Source: CAVSSX01 sp963730735 (GTDB lineage Bacteria > Actinomycetota > Acidimicrobiia > Acidimicrobiales > RAAP-2). Taken from it: DNA of 64,000 nt. The stretch covers positions 1 to 64,000 of the forward strand of contig CAVSSX010000008.1 in assembly GCA_963730735.1 (NCBI GenBank), in the 5' to 3' direction. Below, piece after piece: positions 22,244-33,744 of the stretch (within the stretch, counting starts at the first letter, position 1; every line of letters begins with the position of its first letter). Both the position numbers and the translations under genes were made by a program. The notes under the pieces were generated by a model. That model saw only the letters and a program-made list of their open reading frames with translations. It was not told where the DNA came from and did not search any database.

Positions 22244-24205
22244 GTGGTCACGGTCACCGAGTTCGGTCGGTGGCCCTCGCCGCTCTCGAGCCAGGTCGCC
22301 GCCACCGGGCGGACCTCGGTGTCCGAGCTGGCGTCGGACGGGGTCGCCCTGTACTGGCTGGAGCGCCGGCCCGAGGACGGCGGCCGCCAGGTCCTGGTCC
22401 GCAGCCCGCGGTCCGGCCCGCCCGAGTTGGTGTCCCCGCCGGGGGTGGGGCTCCGCTCGCGGGTGCACGAGTACGGCGGTGGTGCCTACGCCCTCGTCGT
22501 CCGGCCCCCCGGGCCGACGGCCCTGGCCTACGTGGACCAGGCCGACCAGGCCGTGTGGCTGCTCGACGGAGGCCGGCCGGCGGTGGCCCTCACCCCGGTG
22601 CCGCCCGAGGGGGAGCGGTGGTCGTTCGGCGACCTGCAGGCGTCGCCCGACGGGCGGTGGGTCCTGGCGGTCCGCGAGCGTCACCGGCCGGGCGCGATCC
22701 ACGACCTGGTGGCCCTGGACACGGCCCGTCCGGGCAGCCTGCACGAGCTGGTCGCCGGGCGAGACTTCGTGGCCGCGCCCCGCCTCGGGCCGGGCGGCCT
22801 CCTGGCCTGGACCACCTGGGACCATCCGGCGATGTCCTGGGACGCCGCCGAGCTGTGGGTCGGCGACTGGCGGGTGGCCGACGACGTCCCGTCGCTGGTG
22901 GCCGGCCGACGAGTCGCCGGGGGAGCGGGTGACTCGGTGGGCCAACCCCGGTGGCAGCCCGACGGTGGCCTGGTCTTCGCCCGGGAGGCCACCGGGTGGT
23001 GGCAGCCCTGGCGGTTCGACCCCGGCGACCACCGGCTCGAGGCGCTCTCGAGCTACCCGGCCGAGTTCCATGCCCCCGACTGGTCGCTCGGGCAACGGAC
23101 CATGGCGGCGATGCCCGACGGCCGGTTGGTCGTCCGGTTCCACGAGGGGGGTCGCGATCATCTGGGTTGGATCGACGGGCGTCGCGGGGCCGGGGTCGAG
23201 CGGCCCGGTGCGCTCGAGCAACCCTGTGTCCGGATCGACGGGGTGGTGGCCCACGACGCCGGCGTGGCCTGGATCGGTTCGACGCCGTGGACGCCCGGCG
23301 GGGTGTGGTGGCAGGCCGTCCCAGCCGGCGGGTCGGGGGAGGGGTCGACGGTGCCCGGTTCGCCGCAGGCACTCGGCGGCCCCGCGGCGCCGCTGCTGGC
23401 GCCCGGTGACGTTTCGGTCGGGTGGCCGTTCGAGTTCCCCGGACCGGTCGGTCCGGTCCACGGCCGGTACTTCCCGCCGACCCTCGAAGGCACCGTCGGC
23501 CCCGAGGGGCGACCGCCCCCCTTGGTGGTGGTCGGTCACGGGGGGCCGACCGGGGCGGCCGACCCCGGCTTCGACGTGGTGGTGCAGTTCCTGAGCACGC
23601 GAGGGATCGGCGTGGCCACCGTCGACTACGGGGGGAGCACCGGGGCCGGCCGGGCGTACCGGGAGCGCCTGCGGGGACGGTGGGGGGCCCTCGACAGCGA
23701 CGACTGCGTGGCCGGTGCCCGCTGGCTGGTCGACCAGGGGTTGGCCGACCCCGCGTGCCTGGCCATCCGGGGCACCAGCGCCGGCGGGCTGACGGCCCTC
23801 AACGCGTTGGTGCGGGCCGAGCTGTTCGCCGGGGCCGCCGTCTGGTACGCCGTGACCGACCTGCTGGCCCTGGCCGCCGAGACGCACGACTTCGAGGCCC
23901 ACTACACCGACGGGCTGATCGGTCCGCTCCCGGCGGCCGCCGAGACCTACCGGCAGCGGTCCCCCCGGCACCGGGTCGACGAGCTCACCGGGTCGGTGCT
24001 CCTGCTGCAGGGGGACGAGGACCCGATCGTGCCCCCGAGCCAGGCCACGGCGATGGTGGCGGCGCTCGAGGCCCGGGGGGTCCGGTGCCGCTACCGGAGC
24101 TTTCCCGGGGAGGGCCACGGGTTCCGTCGGGCCGACACCATCGCCGCCTGTCTCGAGGCCGAGCTCGCCTTCTACCTGGAGATCTGGAACCTGAGTCCGG
24201 GCTGA
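22244..24205 (+). CDS. S9-family prolyl oligopeptidase-like serine peptidase
   Basis: The 653-residue protein has an N-terminal beta-propeller-like half (VHEYGGGAYALVVRPPG, WSFGDLQASPDGRWVLAVRE) and a C-terminal alpha/beta-hydrolase. The catalytic serine is residue 512 in RGTSAGGLTALNAL. GHGGPTGA forms the oxyanion side, QGDEDPIVPPSQA holds the aspartate, and GEGHGFR has the histidine. These mark the acylaminoacyl-peptidase/dipeptidyl-peptidase group. No signal peptide is seen, so it probably acts on peptides in the cytoplasm. The start is fixed by the -10 element; upstream reading of the frame overlaps acuI. Confidence 0.88.
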   Translation: MVTVTEFGRWPSPLSSQVAATGRTSVSELASDGVALYWLERRPEDGGRQVLVRSPRSGPPELVSPPGVGLRSRVHEYGGGAYALVVRPPGPTALAYVDQADQAVWLLDGGRPAVALTPVPPEGERWSFGDLQASPDGRWVLAVRERHRPGAIHDLVALDTARPGSLHELVAGRDFVAAPRLGPGGLLAWTTWDHPAMSWDAAELWVGDWRVADDVPSLVAGRRVAGGAGDSVGQPRWQPDGGLVFAREATGWWQPWRFDPGDHRLEALSSYPAEFHAPDWSLGQRTMAAMPDGRLVVRFHEGGRDHLGWIDGRRGAGVERPGALEQPCVRIDGVVAHDAGVAWIGSTPWTPGGVWWQAVPAGGSGEGSTVPGSPQALGGPAAPLLAPGDVSVGWPFEFPGPVGPVHGRYFPPTLEGTVGPEGRPPPLVVVGHGGPTGAADPGFDVVVQFLSTRGIGVATVDYGGSTGAGRAYRERLRGRWGALDSDDCVAGARWLVDQGLADPACLAIRGTSAGGLTALNALVRAELFAGAAVWYAVTDLLALAAETHDFEAHYTDGLIGPLPAAAETYRQRSPRHRVDELTGSVLLLQGDEDPIVPPSQATAMVAALEARGVRCRYRSFPGEGHGFRRADTIAACLEAELAFYLEIWNLSPG

Positions 24206-24275
24206 GGCTGCTGGTAGGGTCCGTAGGACGGCGTCGAGGTCCTGCCGGAGGCTCGGGGCCGCTCTGGAGAGGTAC

Positions 24276-25715
24276 GTGCGCAGAGGGCTCGGACAGGCGA
24301 TCTCGACCAGGACGGCCTCCTGGTGGCCGGAGGAGGGCGACGCCGCTCTCTACGCCGCCTCGGCCTTGTTCGCCGGCGTCACCGCCCGGTTCTCGTCCAT
24401 CCTCCTCTACCGGCAGTGGGGCGAGCTGGCGGTCGGGCCCTATCTGGCCGCCGCCGTGGCCTCACTGCTGGTCGGCCGCTACCGGACCCGCCGCCGCCGG
24501 GCCGCCGCCGCCGCCGGCTCCATGGGCGACGAGGCTCCCCCGATCCCGCACTGGGGTGCCGCCCGGATCGTCATCTTCGTCGGCATCCTGCTCGGGGCGA
24601 CCCTGCTGCCGCTGGCCCTGGAGGTCTCCTGGCGGGCCGAAGGTGGGAACCCGTCGGCCCACGTGCAGCCCGAGACGGTGGTCATCGAACACTCGGGCCA
24701 GCGGGCGGCCGACGGCAAGGACCCCTACTACGCCATCTACAAGGACCGGCACGTCGAGCACGCCACGCCGGGCGAGCCGGCCTACGAGTCCTTCGACCCC
24801 TACCTCCCGCTCATGACCGTGTTCGGCCTGCCCTCGAGCACGAAGGAGCCGATCCGGCTCACCGACGCCCGGATCTTCTTCACCATGGCCACCCTGCTGG
24901 TGGTGACCGTGGCCCTGGCCCTGTGCCGGGGTCCGAGCGAGCGCAAGGTGCGGACGTTGCAGGTGCTGACGGTCTTGCCCACCGCCGCGCTGCCCCTGGC
25001 CACGGGGGGCGACGACATGCCGGTGGCCGCCCTGCTCCTGCTGGGCATGGTCCTCGCCCAACGACGGCGCCCGGGCTGGGCCGGCTTCACGCTCGGGGTG
25101 GTGTCGGCCATGAAATTCACCGCCTGGCCGTTGGCCGGCCTGGCCCTGTTCGCCGCCCGGGATCGCCAGGGACGACGGGCTCCGGGCCGCATGGCCCTCG
25201 GCATGCTGGTCATCACGGTGCCGGTCGTGCTGCCGTTCCTGCTGCGCGGACCCCAAGAGTTCGTCCAGAACGTCGTCCTGTTCCCGCTGGGCCTGGTGGG
25301 CATCGCCTCGCCGGCCGCCAGCCCGTTGCCCGGCCACATCCTGGTGAGCGCGTTCCCCGGCCTGCATCGGATCCTGCCCATCACCGTCGCCGTGATCGGC
25401 CTGCCGATCCTGCTGCACCGGCTGGTGCGGCGACCGCCGGCGACGGCCGCCGAGGTCTGCACCCTGGCCGGCTGGGTCATGACCGTGGCCATCGTGTTCG
25501 CGCCGGCCACCCGGGTGGGCTACCTGCTGTACCCGATCAATTTCTTCGTCTGGGGCTACCTGTTCCGGGGTTCGGAGCCGGCCCCGGACGGGCCCACGGC
25601 CGACGCCCCGGTGGCCGTCCTGGCCGGCCAGAGCGCCGGGTCGGCGCCGGCCGACGAGCTCGAGGCCAGGTCGGCGCCGCCGTCGCCCGACTCCCCGCCG
25701 TCCCCGGAGGCCTGA
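24276..25715 (+). CDS. Polytopic membrane protein, GT87-like glycosyltransferase candidate
   Basis: The 479-residue protein has about ten hydrophobic helices. After the third helix, a long extracytoplasmic loop holds GKDPYYAIYKDRHVEH and YESFDPYLPLMTVFGLP. That arrangement resembles the DUF2029/GT87 polyprenyl-linked mannosyltransferases, where an Asp in this loop is catalytic. FTLGVVSAMKFTAWPLAGLA is also like that group. The assignment is tentative and no donor or acceptor can be named. GTG 24276 has a good Shine-Dalgarno (GGAGAGG, 24265). A TAGGGT element at 24214 may be its promoter. The C-terminal 50 residues are Pro/Ala-rich and probably disordered. Confidence 0.6.
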   Translation: MRRGLGQAISTRTASWWPEEGDAALYAASALFAGVTARFSSILLYRQWGELAVGPYLAAAVASLLVGRYRTRRRRAAAAAGSMGDEAPPIPHWGAARIVIFVGILLGATLLPLALEVSWRAEGGNPSAHVQPETVVIEHSGQRAADGKDPYYAIYKDRHVEHATPGEPAYESFDPYLPLMTVFGLPSSTKEPIRLTDARIFFTMATLLVVTVALALCRGPSERKVRTLQVLTVLPTAALPLATGGDDMPVAALLLLGMVLAQRRRPGWAGFTLGVVSAMKFTAWPLAGLALFAARDRQGRRAPGRMALGMLVITVPVVLPFLLRGPQEFVQNVVLFPLGLVGIASPAASPLPGHILVSAFPGLHRILPITVAVIGLPILLHRLVRRPPATAAEVCTLAGWVMTVAIVFAPATRVGYLLYPINFFVWGYLFRGSEPAPDGPTADAPVAVLAGQSAGSAPADELEARSAPPSPDSPPSPEA

Positions 25716-25737
25716 GCGCCCGGGACGTCGCCGGCGC

Positions 25738-26370
25738 TCAGTCCTGGTCGTCGACCTGGTAGAGGCGGATGGTGAAGGCCGTGGTGTCGGTCGAGCCCGA
25801 GAAGCTCGACGGCGACACCACGGCGCCCATCTCCCATTCCCAGCCGTCCCCGCCGGCCTTCTGCCCGAGGATCTCGATGCCCGCCAGGCCGGTGGCCGGG
25901 CCGGTGCTGGTGACGTGCCACCCGAGGCGACGCATCTCGACGCTGTAGAAGTCGATGACCGACGCCTGGTCGGCCGAGACGACGAGCTTCACTGAGCGGT
26001 CGAAGAGCCCGGCGTTCTGGTCGGTGTTCACCGAGTTCACGATGGAGGCGTGCTGGGGCACGGTGACGGCGTTGGTGATGTTGTCCGGCGGCTCGCCGGG
26101 GTCGGCGATCCGGGCCAGGGCGGCGGTGGCCGGCACAGCCAGCAGCGACGTGCCCTTCACCGTTCGGGCCGTGGCGGGCAGCGGCTTGGTCGACCCCTGG
26201 CCGCCGTTGGTCACCCCGGCGGCGACGGCGAACACGATCACCAGGACCAGGGCGATACCGCCGACCAGGAGGGCCGGCCGCATACCGGGGGTGGTGCGGA
26301 CCGGGGGGACGGGGGCGGCGTCGACGGTCGGGTCGTGCTCGACCGGGGTGGGGGAACCTGGCGGGCCCAT
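25738..26370 (-). CDS. Single-pass membrane protein of unknown function
   Basis: The 210-residue protein has a Pro-rich cytoplasmic start, one transmembrane helix (about residues 31-50, PALLVGGIALVLVIVFAVAA) and an extracytoplasmic domain ending IRLYQVDDQD. I do not recognise the domain. TAAGCT (26379-26384, minus) lies eight bases before the ATG, supporting it as a gene of its own. However, the frame is open upstream into thiD, so as written the two form one continuous frame. It converges with the membrane glycosyltransferase gene. Confidence 0.6.
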   Translation of the reverse strand: MGPPGSPTPVEHDPTVDAAPVPPVRTTPGMRPALLVGGIALVLVIVFAVAAGVTNGGQGSTKPLPATARTVKGTSLLAVPATAALARIADPGEPPDNITNAVTVPQHASIVNSVNTDQNAGLFDRSVKLVVSADQASVIDFYSVEMRRLGWHVTSTGPATGLAGIEILGQKAGGDGWEWEMGAVVSPSSFSGSTDTTAFTIRLYQVDDQD

Positions 26371-26381
26371 GGCCGGCCAGC

Positions 26382-28200
<1,819 letters not shown>

Positions 28201-28336
28201 GCGGCGGTTCTGCGCAACGTCCTTGCGCTGCCGACCCCCAGGGGCTCGAGCGGGGCGTCCCCTCGGTGCTCGCCCGTACGCACGGTGGGGCGCCGGCCAC
28301 GGTGTCGAACCTCTCAGGGAAGCCCCTTTCATCGAG

Positions 28337-28350
28337 TTAGGCCGTCCTAA
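28337..28350 (+). promoter_or_regulatory. Palindrome TTAGGCCGTCCTAA before the Fe-transporter region
   Basis: The inverted repeat TTAGG-N4-CCTAA lies 12 bases before a TAGGGT -10 candidate (28362-28367). TTAGG/CCTAA are the outer half-sites of DtxR/IdeR iron boxes, but the spacing here is shorter than the 19-base consensus. Its position ahead of a ferric-iron transporter makes an iron operator plausible, not shown. Confidence 0.35.
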
Positions 28351-28403
28351 AGAGTTTCGGCTAGGGTCCCGTTAGGTAGCCCTCACACGCGGGACGGTGC
28401 GTC

Positions 28404-28839
28404 ATGGAGCAGGTGGAATCGACGAAGGGTTCGGTCGCCCTCGGCCAGGGTGACGGGCCCGGATCCAGGGGGAGGGGGTCGGGTTCCCGACGACCGGCCC
28501 GTACGTGCGCCGCCCTCGGCGTCCTCGCCCTGAGCGCCGGCCTGCTGGCCGCCTGCAGCTCCTCGGCCACCGCCTCGCCGCCGGCGGCCTGCCAGAAGGT
28601 CGAGCGCCACCCTGAGTGACGGGCCGGATCCCGACGCCGACCCGGTCGGTCACGCCCTGGCCCAGGTGGCGCCGCTCCGGGAGATCCACACCTCGGACCA
28701 GGCCCTCCAGACGGCCATCGACCAGCTGTCGTCGGCCTACCAGACCTTCGTCACCGACAACGGTGGGAGTGCGGCCAAGAAGGGCGTGGCCACGGCCGAG
28801 CAGCACGTCGACGCCATCTGCCCGGGGGCGACCTCGTGA
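28404..28839 (+). CDS. Small lipoprotein beside the Fe transporter, frameshifted
   Basis: From ATG 28404 the product has a polar N-terminus, a hydrophobic stretch and the lipobox LLAACSS. The frame hits TGA at 28617-28619 soon after AACQKV. Skipping one base near 28600 restores a sensible frame (ATLSDGPDPDADPVGHALAQ, then LQTAIDQLSSAYQTFVTDNG, then HVDAICPGATS) that ends at TGA 28837-28839. That stop is next to the binding-protein gene. The length is one base over a multiple of three. The function is unknown; the location suggests an accessory role in metal uptake. Confidence 0.55.
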
Positions 28840-28889
28840 GCGGGGGACCGAGGGACGACCGGAACCGTCACCGAGGTGGAGGTAGGGCG

Positions 28890-29972
28890 ATGCACGCACC
28901 GATGAGGACCCGCGGCGGGGCCGGCGCCCGGTGGTCGAGGGCCACCCGCCGGGCCGGTCTGGTGGTCGGGACGATGGCCCTGGCCGGCGGCCTGTTGACG
29001 GCCTGTGGCGGCTCGTCGTCGGGATCGTCCCAGTCGCTCACCCTGTACAGCGGGCAGCACGAGCAGACCACCGACTCGCTGGTGGCCGGGTTCGAGAAGG
29101 CCACCGGGATCACGGTCAACGTGCGCAACGACGACGAGGACGTCCTGGCCGACCAGATCGCCACCGAGGGCAGCCACTCGCCGGCCGACGTGTTCTTCAC
29201 CGAGAACTCGCCGCCGCTCGAGTACCTCCAGGGCAAGGGCCTGCTCTCCAAGGTCGAGTCGACGACCCTGGCCAAGACGCCGAGCAAGTACAACTCGCCG
29301 ACCGGTCACTGGGTCGGGGTCTCGGCCCGGGTCAGCGTGCTGATCTACAACCCGAGCCTCATCGCCAAGGAGCCAGCTGCCGACGTCGGTCCTGCCAGCT
29401 GGCCGACCCCCAGTACAAGGGCAAGCTGGCCGTGGCGGCCGGGGAGACGGACTTCCAGCCCATCGTCACGTCGGTGGCCCGGACCTACGGCGACGCGGCG
29501 ACCCTCAAGTGGCTCGACGGCGTGAAGACCAACGTCGGCCAGCCACGACTACCCCGACAACGAGACGATCGCCGACGAGGTCAACCGGGGCGCAGGTGGC
29601 CTTCGGGCTCGTCAACCAGTACTACTGGTACCGGATGCGAGCCGAGATCGGCGCATGCCAACCTGCACTCGAAGATCGCCTACCTGGCCCCGGGGGACCC
29701 GGGGTACGTGGTCGACGTCTCGGGGGCGGGCATCGTGAAGTCGAGCACCCACCAGGCGGCGGCCCAGAAGTTCCTGGCCTACCTCGGTCTCCAAGCAGGG
29801 CCAGGAGATCATCGCCCACTCGATCAGCTTCGAGTACCCGATCGCCTCGGGGGTGACCACGGCCCAGCCCGAGACGCCCTTCGACCAACTCCAGCCGAAC
29901 GCCATCACCATCCCCGAGCTCGGCGACGGGTCGTCGGCCGTCGCCCTCTTGAAGCAGGCCGGGCTCTTGTGA
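28890..29972 (+). pseudogene. Fe(III) ABC transporter substrate-binding lipoprotein, multiple frameshifts
   Basis: ATG 28890 has a GGAGG Shine-Dalgarno; the signal peptide ends in the lipobox LLTACGG. The family text is then clear but jumps frame repeatedly: LTLYSGQHEQTTDSLVAGFE; NVRNDDEDVLADQIATEG; QLADPQYKGKLAVAAGETDF; VAFGLVNQYYWYRMRAEIGA; NLHSKIAYLAPGDPGYVVDV; QGQEIIAHSISFEYPIASGV. Six single-base insertions are needed, near 29373, 29394, 29540, 29591, 29656 and 29786. With them removed the frame runs to TGA 29970-29972. The corrected protein resembles FbpA/AfuA iron-binding proteins. As written it cannot yield a full-length product. Confidence 0.75.
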
Positions 29973-30012
29973 GCCGCCGCGGGTCGCCCGCCGGTGACCG
30001 GAGTCGGCTGAC

Positions 30013-31625
30013 GTGACCTCGGTGCTGGCCACCGACGCGCCCGAGACCGTCGAGACGGCGGCCACGGTCGCCGCCCGTCGACGCCGCCGCGCCCCCGGTC
30101 GCTGGTGCTGGCCAGCAGCGCCGTGGCCCTGGTCCTGCTGGCCCCGCTGGTCTTCCTCCTGATCGAGGCGCACGGCGCCGGGGTGCGCACGGTCGCCGAT
30201 CTCATCTGGCGGCCCCTCACCTGGACCCTCCTGTGGAACACCGTCCGCCTGACCGTGGTGGTGACGGTGCTGTGCGCCGTCATCGGCACCCTCACGGCGT
30301 GGTGCGTCGAGCGCACCGACCTGCCCGGCCGGCGGGTGTGGGCCGTGCTGGTCGTGGTGCCCTTCGCCATCCCCGACTTCGTGGTCAGCTTCGGGTGGGC
30401 GTCGCTGACCACGTGGATGCACGGGTTCCGCGGCGCGGTGATCGTCATGACCCTGGCCGTGTACCCGCTGGTGTACCTGCCGGTCGCCGCCAGCCTGCGG
30501 AGCGCCGATCCGGGTCAGGAGGAGGCGGCCCGCAGCCTCGGGGTGGGCCGGGTGGCGCACGTTCGTGCGGGTGACGCTGGGCCAGGCCAAGGGGGCCATC
30601 CTCGGCGGCTGCGTGCTGGTGGCGCTGTTGCTGCTGGCCGAGTACGGGGCGTTCGAGATCCTCGGCTACCAGACGTTCACCACCGAGATCTTCACCGAGT
30701 TCCAGGTGTCCTTCAACGTCCCCACGGCCTGCGCCCTGTCGCTGGTCCTGGTGGTGCTGAGCTTCGTCGTCCTGGGCGGTGACCTGGCGGCCCGGGGACG
30801 CGGCAGCGTGCGTCGGGCCGGGCCGCATGGCCCAGCGGGTCGGCAACCGCACCCGTCTCGGGCGGGCCACCGTGCCGGTCCTGCTCGGGTTCGTCGCCCT
30901 GGTGGCCCTGGCCCTCGGGGTGCCGATCGGGTCGAGCGTCTACTGGATGTTCGAGGGGGGCGCCCACTCGCTGGCCGGCGTGTCGCTGGTCGACGCGGCC
31001 TGGCACACGGCGCTCTACGCCGCCGCCGCGGCCGCCCTGGCGACCGTGCTCGCGCTCCCGGTGGCGCTGCTGGCCATCCGCCACGGCGGTCGGGCCGACC
31101 CGGCTCCTCGAGCGCAGCACGTACCTGGTCCTGGCCCTCCCGGGTCTGGTCATCGCCCTGGCCCTGAGCTACTTCGCCGAGCGCTACGCCCAGGGGTTCG
31201 GCTACCAGACGGCGGGCCTGATGATCGTGGCCTACGCCATCTTGTTCTTCCCCCTGGCCCTGGTGGGCGTGCGGGCCTCGGTGGCCTACGCCCCGGTCGA
31301 GCCTGGAAGAGGTCGCCCGGTCGCTCGGGCGAGCCCCGCTGGCGGGTGCTGGTCCGGGTGACCCTGCCGCTGGTCGGCCCGGGGATCGCCGCCTCGTTCT
31401 GCCTGGTGTTCCTGGCCGTCGGTGACCGAGCTCACGGCGACCCTGCTGCTGATCCCGACCGGGGTCCAGACGCTGTCGACGCAGTTCTGGGCCTACGAGC
31501 AGAACCTCTCCTACGGCCAGGCGGCGCCGTTCGCCCTGGTGATGATCGCCGTGGCCGCCGTGCCGAGCTACGTCCTGTCGCGCTACTTCGACCGCCGGCC
31601 CACCCGGGCGTCCAGCCCCTCGTGA
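30013..31625 (+). pseudogene. Fe(III) ABC transporter permease (FbpB-like), multiple frameshifts
   Basis: The corrected product is a long two-module permease with about 12 membrane helices and two EAA-type loops (EEAARSLGVGR and EEVARSLGEPRW). Pieces in successive frames are LVFLLIEAHGAGVRTVADLI, VRVTLGQAKGAILGGCVLVA, MAQRVGNRTRLGRATVPVLL, RSTYLVLALPGLVIALALSY and MTELTATLLLIPTGVQTLST. One deleted C near 30092-30096 and six insertions near 30551, 30821, 31096, 31299, 31328 and 31421 account for all shifts. The residue text between breaks looks fully conserved, which is odd for an old pseudogene. The ATPase gene follows after 37 bases and is intact. Confidence 0.75.
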
Positions 31626-31662
31626 CCCGCCACCCGACCCGCCCGACCGCGACGGTGCCGAC

Positions 31663-32769
31663 GTGACCGACCTGGTGGTCGCCGGCCTGCACAAGGCGTT
31701 CGGGGAGCAGCCGGTCCTGCGCGGCGTCGACCTCACCGTGGCCGACGGCACCTTCACGGCGATCCTCGGGCCCTCGGGCAGCGGGAAGACCACCTTGCTG
31801 CGGATCGTGGCCGGGTTCGACGCAGCCGATGCCGGGCAGGTCAGCATCGGCGGGGTGGTCATGGACGACGGCGCCGGCCGGGTGGCGCCGCCCGAGCGTC
31901 GCCACATCGGCTACGTCCCCCAGGAGGGGAGCCTGTTCCCGCACCTGACCGTCGAGCGCAACGTCGGCTTCGGCCTGCGGCGGGCCGAGCGGTCCGGGCC
32001 GAAGGTGGCCGAGCTGCTCGAGATGGTCGGGCTGGCCGGCCTCGGCCGGCGGTACCCGCACCAGCTCTCGGGCGGCCAGCAGCAACGGGTGGCCCTGGCC
32101 CGCGCTCTGGCCATCGGGCCGGAGCTGGTGCTGCTGGACGAGCCCTTCTCGTCGCTCGACGCCGGCCTGCGGGCGTCGGTGCGGGCCGACGTCCGCCAGG
32201 TGCTCCGGGCGGCCGGGACCACCGCCGTGCTGGTGACCCACGACCAGGACGAGGCGCTCTCGTTGGCCGACCGGGTGGCCGTGATCCGTGGCGGGCGGAT
32301 CGGGCAGTCGGGTGCGCCGGCGTCGCTCTACACGCGGCCGAGCGACCCGGGACTGGCCCGGTTCCTCGGCGAGACCAACTTGCTCGACGGCGTGGTGTCC
32401 GGCCGGTCGGTGGCCACCGGCCTCGGCCTCCTGGCGTTGGTCGACCCGGACCGGGCGCCGGCCGACGGGGCGGCGGTGGAGGTGCTGCTCCGGCCCGAGC
32501 AGATCGACCTGGTCGATCCGGCCACCTCCGAGGAGTACCAGGCCCCGGTGATCGGCTACGAGTACTTCGGCCACGACGCCGTGATCCGCCTGGGGGGCGA
32601 CGGCGACCGGATGGGCGAGTTGGTCGTGCGCGTGGCCGGGGGACCGGTCCGGGCCCTCGGGGAGCGGGTCGGCGTCCGGGCCCACGGTCCGGTGCAGGCG
32701 TGGGCGGCGACCGACCGACGATGGGGCACCACCGGCGCCGGGGTCGATCACCAGATCACGTCGGCGTAA
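31663..32769 (+). CDS. fbpC: Fe(III)-type ABC transporter ATP-binding protein
   Basis: The 368-residue ATPase has the Walker A motif GPSGSGKTT, Q-loop GYVPQEGSLFPHLTVERN, signature LSGGQQQR, Walker B LVLLDEPFSSLD and H-loop VTHDQDEA. A C-terminal TOBE-like regulatory domain follows (VEVLLRPEQIDLV). It matches the FbpC/AfuC/PotA group that powers uptake of ferric iron or similar substrates. It is the third gene of the transporter operon and is unbroken, in contrast to the two genes before it. If those are truly dead, this ATPase has no obvious partner in the window. Confidence 0.88.
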   Translation: MTDLVVAGLHKAFGEQPVLRGVDLTVADGTFTAILGPSGSGKTTLLRIVAGFDAADAGQVSIGGVVMDDGAGRVAPPERRHIGYVPQEGSLFPHLTVERNVGFGLRRAERSGPKVAELLEMVGLAGLGRRYPHQLSGGQQQRVALARALAIGPELVLLDEPFSSLDAGLRASVRADVRQVLRAAGTTAVLVTHDQDEALSLADRVAVIRGGRIGQSGAPASLYTRPSDPGLARFLGETNLLDGVVSGRSVATGLGLLALVDPDRAPADGAAVEVLLRPEQIDLVDPATSEEYQAPVIGYEYFGHDAVIRLGGDGDRMGELVVRVAGGPVRALGERVGVRAHGPVQAWAATDRRWGTTGAGVDHQITSA

Positions 32770-32830
32770 CTACGTCCCTGTGGTCCGGGTCGGGTAGCCT
32801 TTCGGACGACGACGGGCTGGAGGAGGATCG

Positions 32831-33340
32831 ATGGCGACGACGGCCGAACCCGATGGCGACGGGTTCCGTGGACCGGTGGTGTGCGCGCTGGTGGGTATCA
32901 CCTACCGCCAGCTCGACTACTGGGCCCGGACCGGGCTGCTGCGACCCTCGTTGGCCGAGGCCCGGGGGAGCGGTTCCAAGCGCCTCTACACCTACCGCGA
33001 CGTGCTCGAGCTGAAGGTCATCAAGCAGCTCCTCGACTCGGGGGTGTCGCTGCAGTCGGCCCGCCGGGCCGTCGACTGCCTGCGCGAGGACCTGGAGGTC
33101 GACCTGGCCTCGGCCAACCTGGTGCTCACCGGCACCCGGTCGGTGCTGGCCCAGTCGAACGGCGAGGTCGTCGACCTGCTGCAGGGCGGCCAGGGCGTCT
33201 TCAACATCGTCCCGCTCTCGGGCGTGGTCGGCGAGCTCGAGGCCGACATCGTCCGGGTCGGCCGGGGCGAGCCGCCGGTCGACCGCCGGACCCCGTCGCC
33301 CCAGGAGCTTCCGCTCGGCACCCGAGCCGCCGGGGAGTGA
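32831..33340 (+). CDS. MerR-family transcriptional regulator
   Basis: The 169-residue protein has an N-terminal MerR winged helix (ALVGITYRQLDYWARTGLLR, KRLYTYRDVLELKVIKQLLD) and a short effector region without cysteine clusters. In many actinobacteria a MerR of this type sits just before the glycine cleavage P gene, as here. A strong Shine-Dalgarno (GGAGGAGG, 32819) sets ATG 32831. Its regulon is unknown. GTG of the next gene overlaps its stop. Confidence 0.85.
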   Translation: MATTAEPDGDGFRGPVVCALVGITYRQLDYWARTGLLRPSLAEARGSGSKRLYTYRDVLELKVIKQLLDSGVSLQSARRAVDCLREDLEVDLASANLVLTGTRSVLAQSNGEVVDLLQGGQGVFNIVPLSGVVGELEADIVRVGRGEPPVDRRTPSPQELPLGTRAAGE

Positions 33341-33735
33341 CCCCTCCGGGCCGGACCGGGCCCCGCCGGTCCCCGCACCCCTCGGGCTCGCCCGCCGCCA
33401 GCGTGCGCTTCGCCCATCCCTCCGAGCGGTTGCTGGCCGCCCTGCTCGATCTCTACGACGTCCGTTGGGAGTACGAGCCGGTCGAGTTCGCGCTGCGCTG
33501 GGACGAGCGGGGCAACCCCACGGCCGGCTTCCGACCCGACTTCTGGTTGCCCGACTTCCGGTGCTTCATCGAGCTGACCACGGCCGAGCAGCGCCTGGTC
33601 ACCCGCAAGAACGGCAAGGTCCGCCGCACGCGCGCCCTGTATCCCGAGGTCGACATCCTCGTCGTCTACCAGCGCGACTTCCTCGACCTGGTGCAGCAGC
33701 ACGGGCTCGAATTCGTGAGTCCGAGCGCCGCCTAG
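33337..33735 (+). CDS. Small PD-(D/E)XK-like nuclease-fold protein
   Basis: The 132-residue product starts at GTG 33337, overlapping the MerR stop (GTGA). After a basic, Pro-rich tail it reads [37 protein letters not shown], then [20 protein letters not shown]. The pattern E-(x)n-PDF-(x)n-IELT followed by a conserved Lys resembles the endonuclease-like fold, with T in place of the usual K of the ExK motif. I do not know a characterised member. Position between merR and gcvT suggests cotranscription only. Confidence 0.55.
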   Translation: MTPPGRTGPRRSPHPSGSPAASVRFAHPSERLLAALLDLYDVRWEYEPVEFALRWDERGNPTAGFRPDFWLPDFRCFIELTTAEQRLVTRKNGKVRRTRALYPEVDILVVYQRDFLDLVQQHGLEFVSPSAA

Positions 33736-33744
33736 GCTGCCCGC

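Noticed and set aside
31663..32769. Programmed frameshift in the ABC ATPase as part of a recoding system
   Set aside because: The ATPase frame is intact, and no slippery site or stimulatory structure common to the operon was found.
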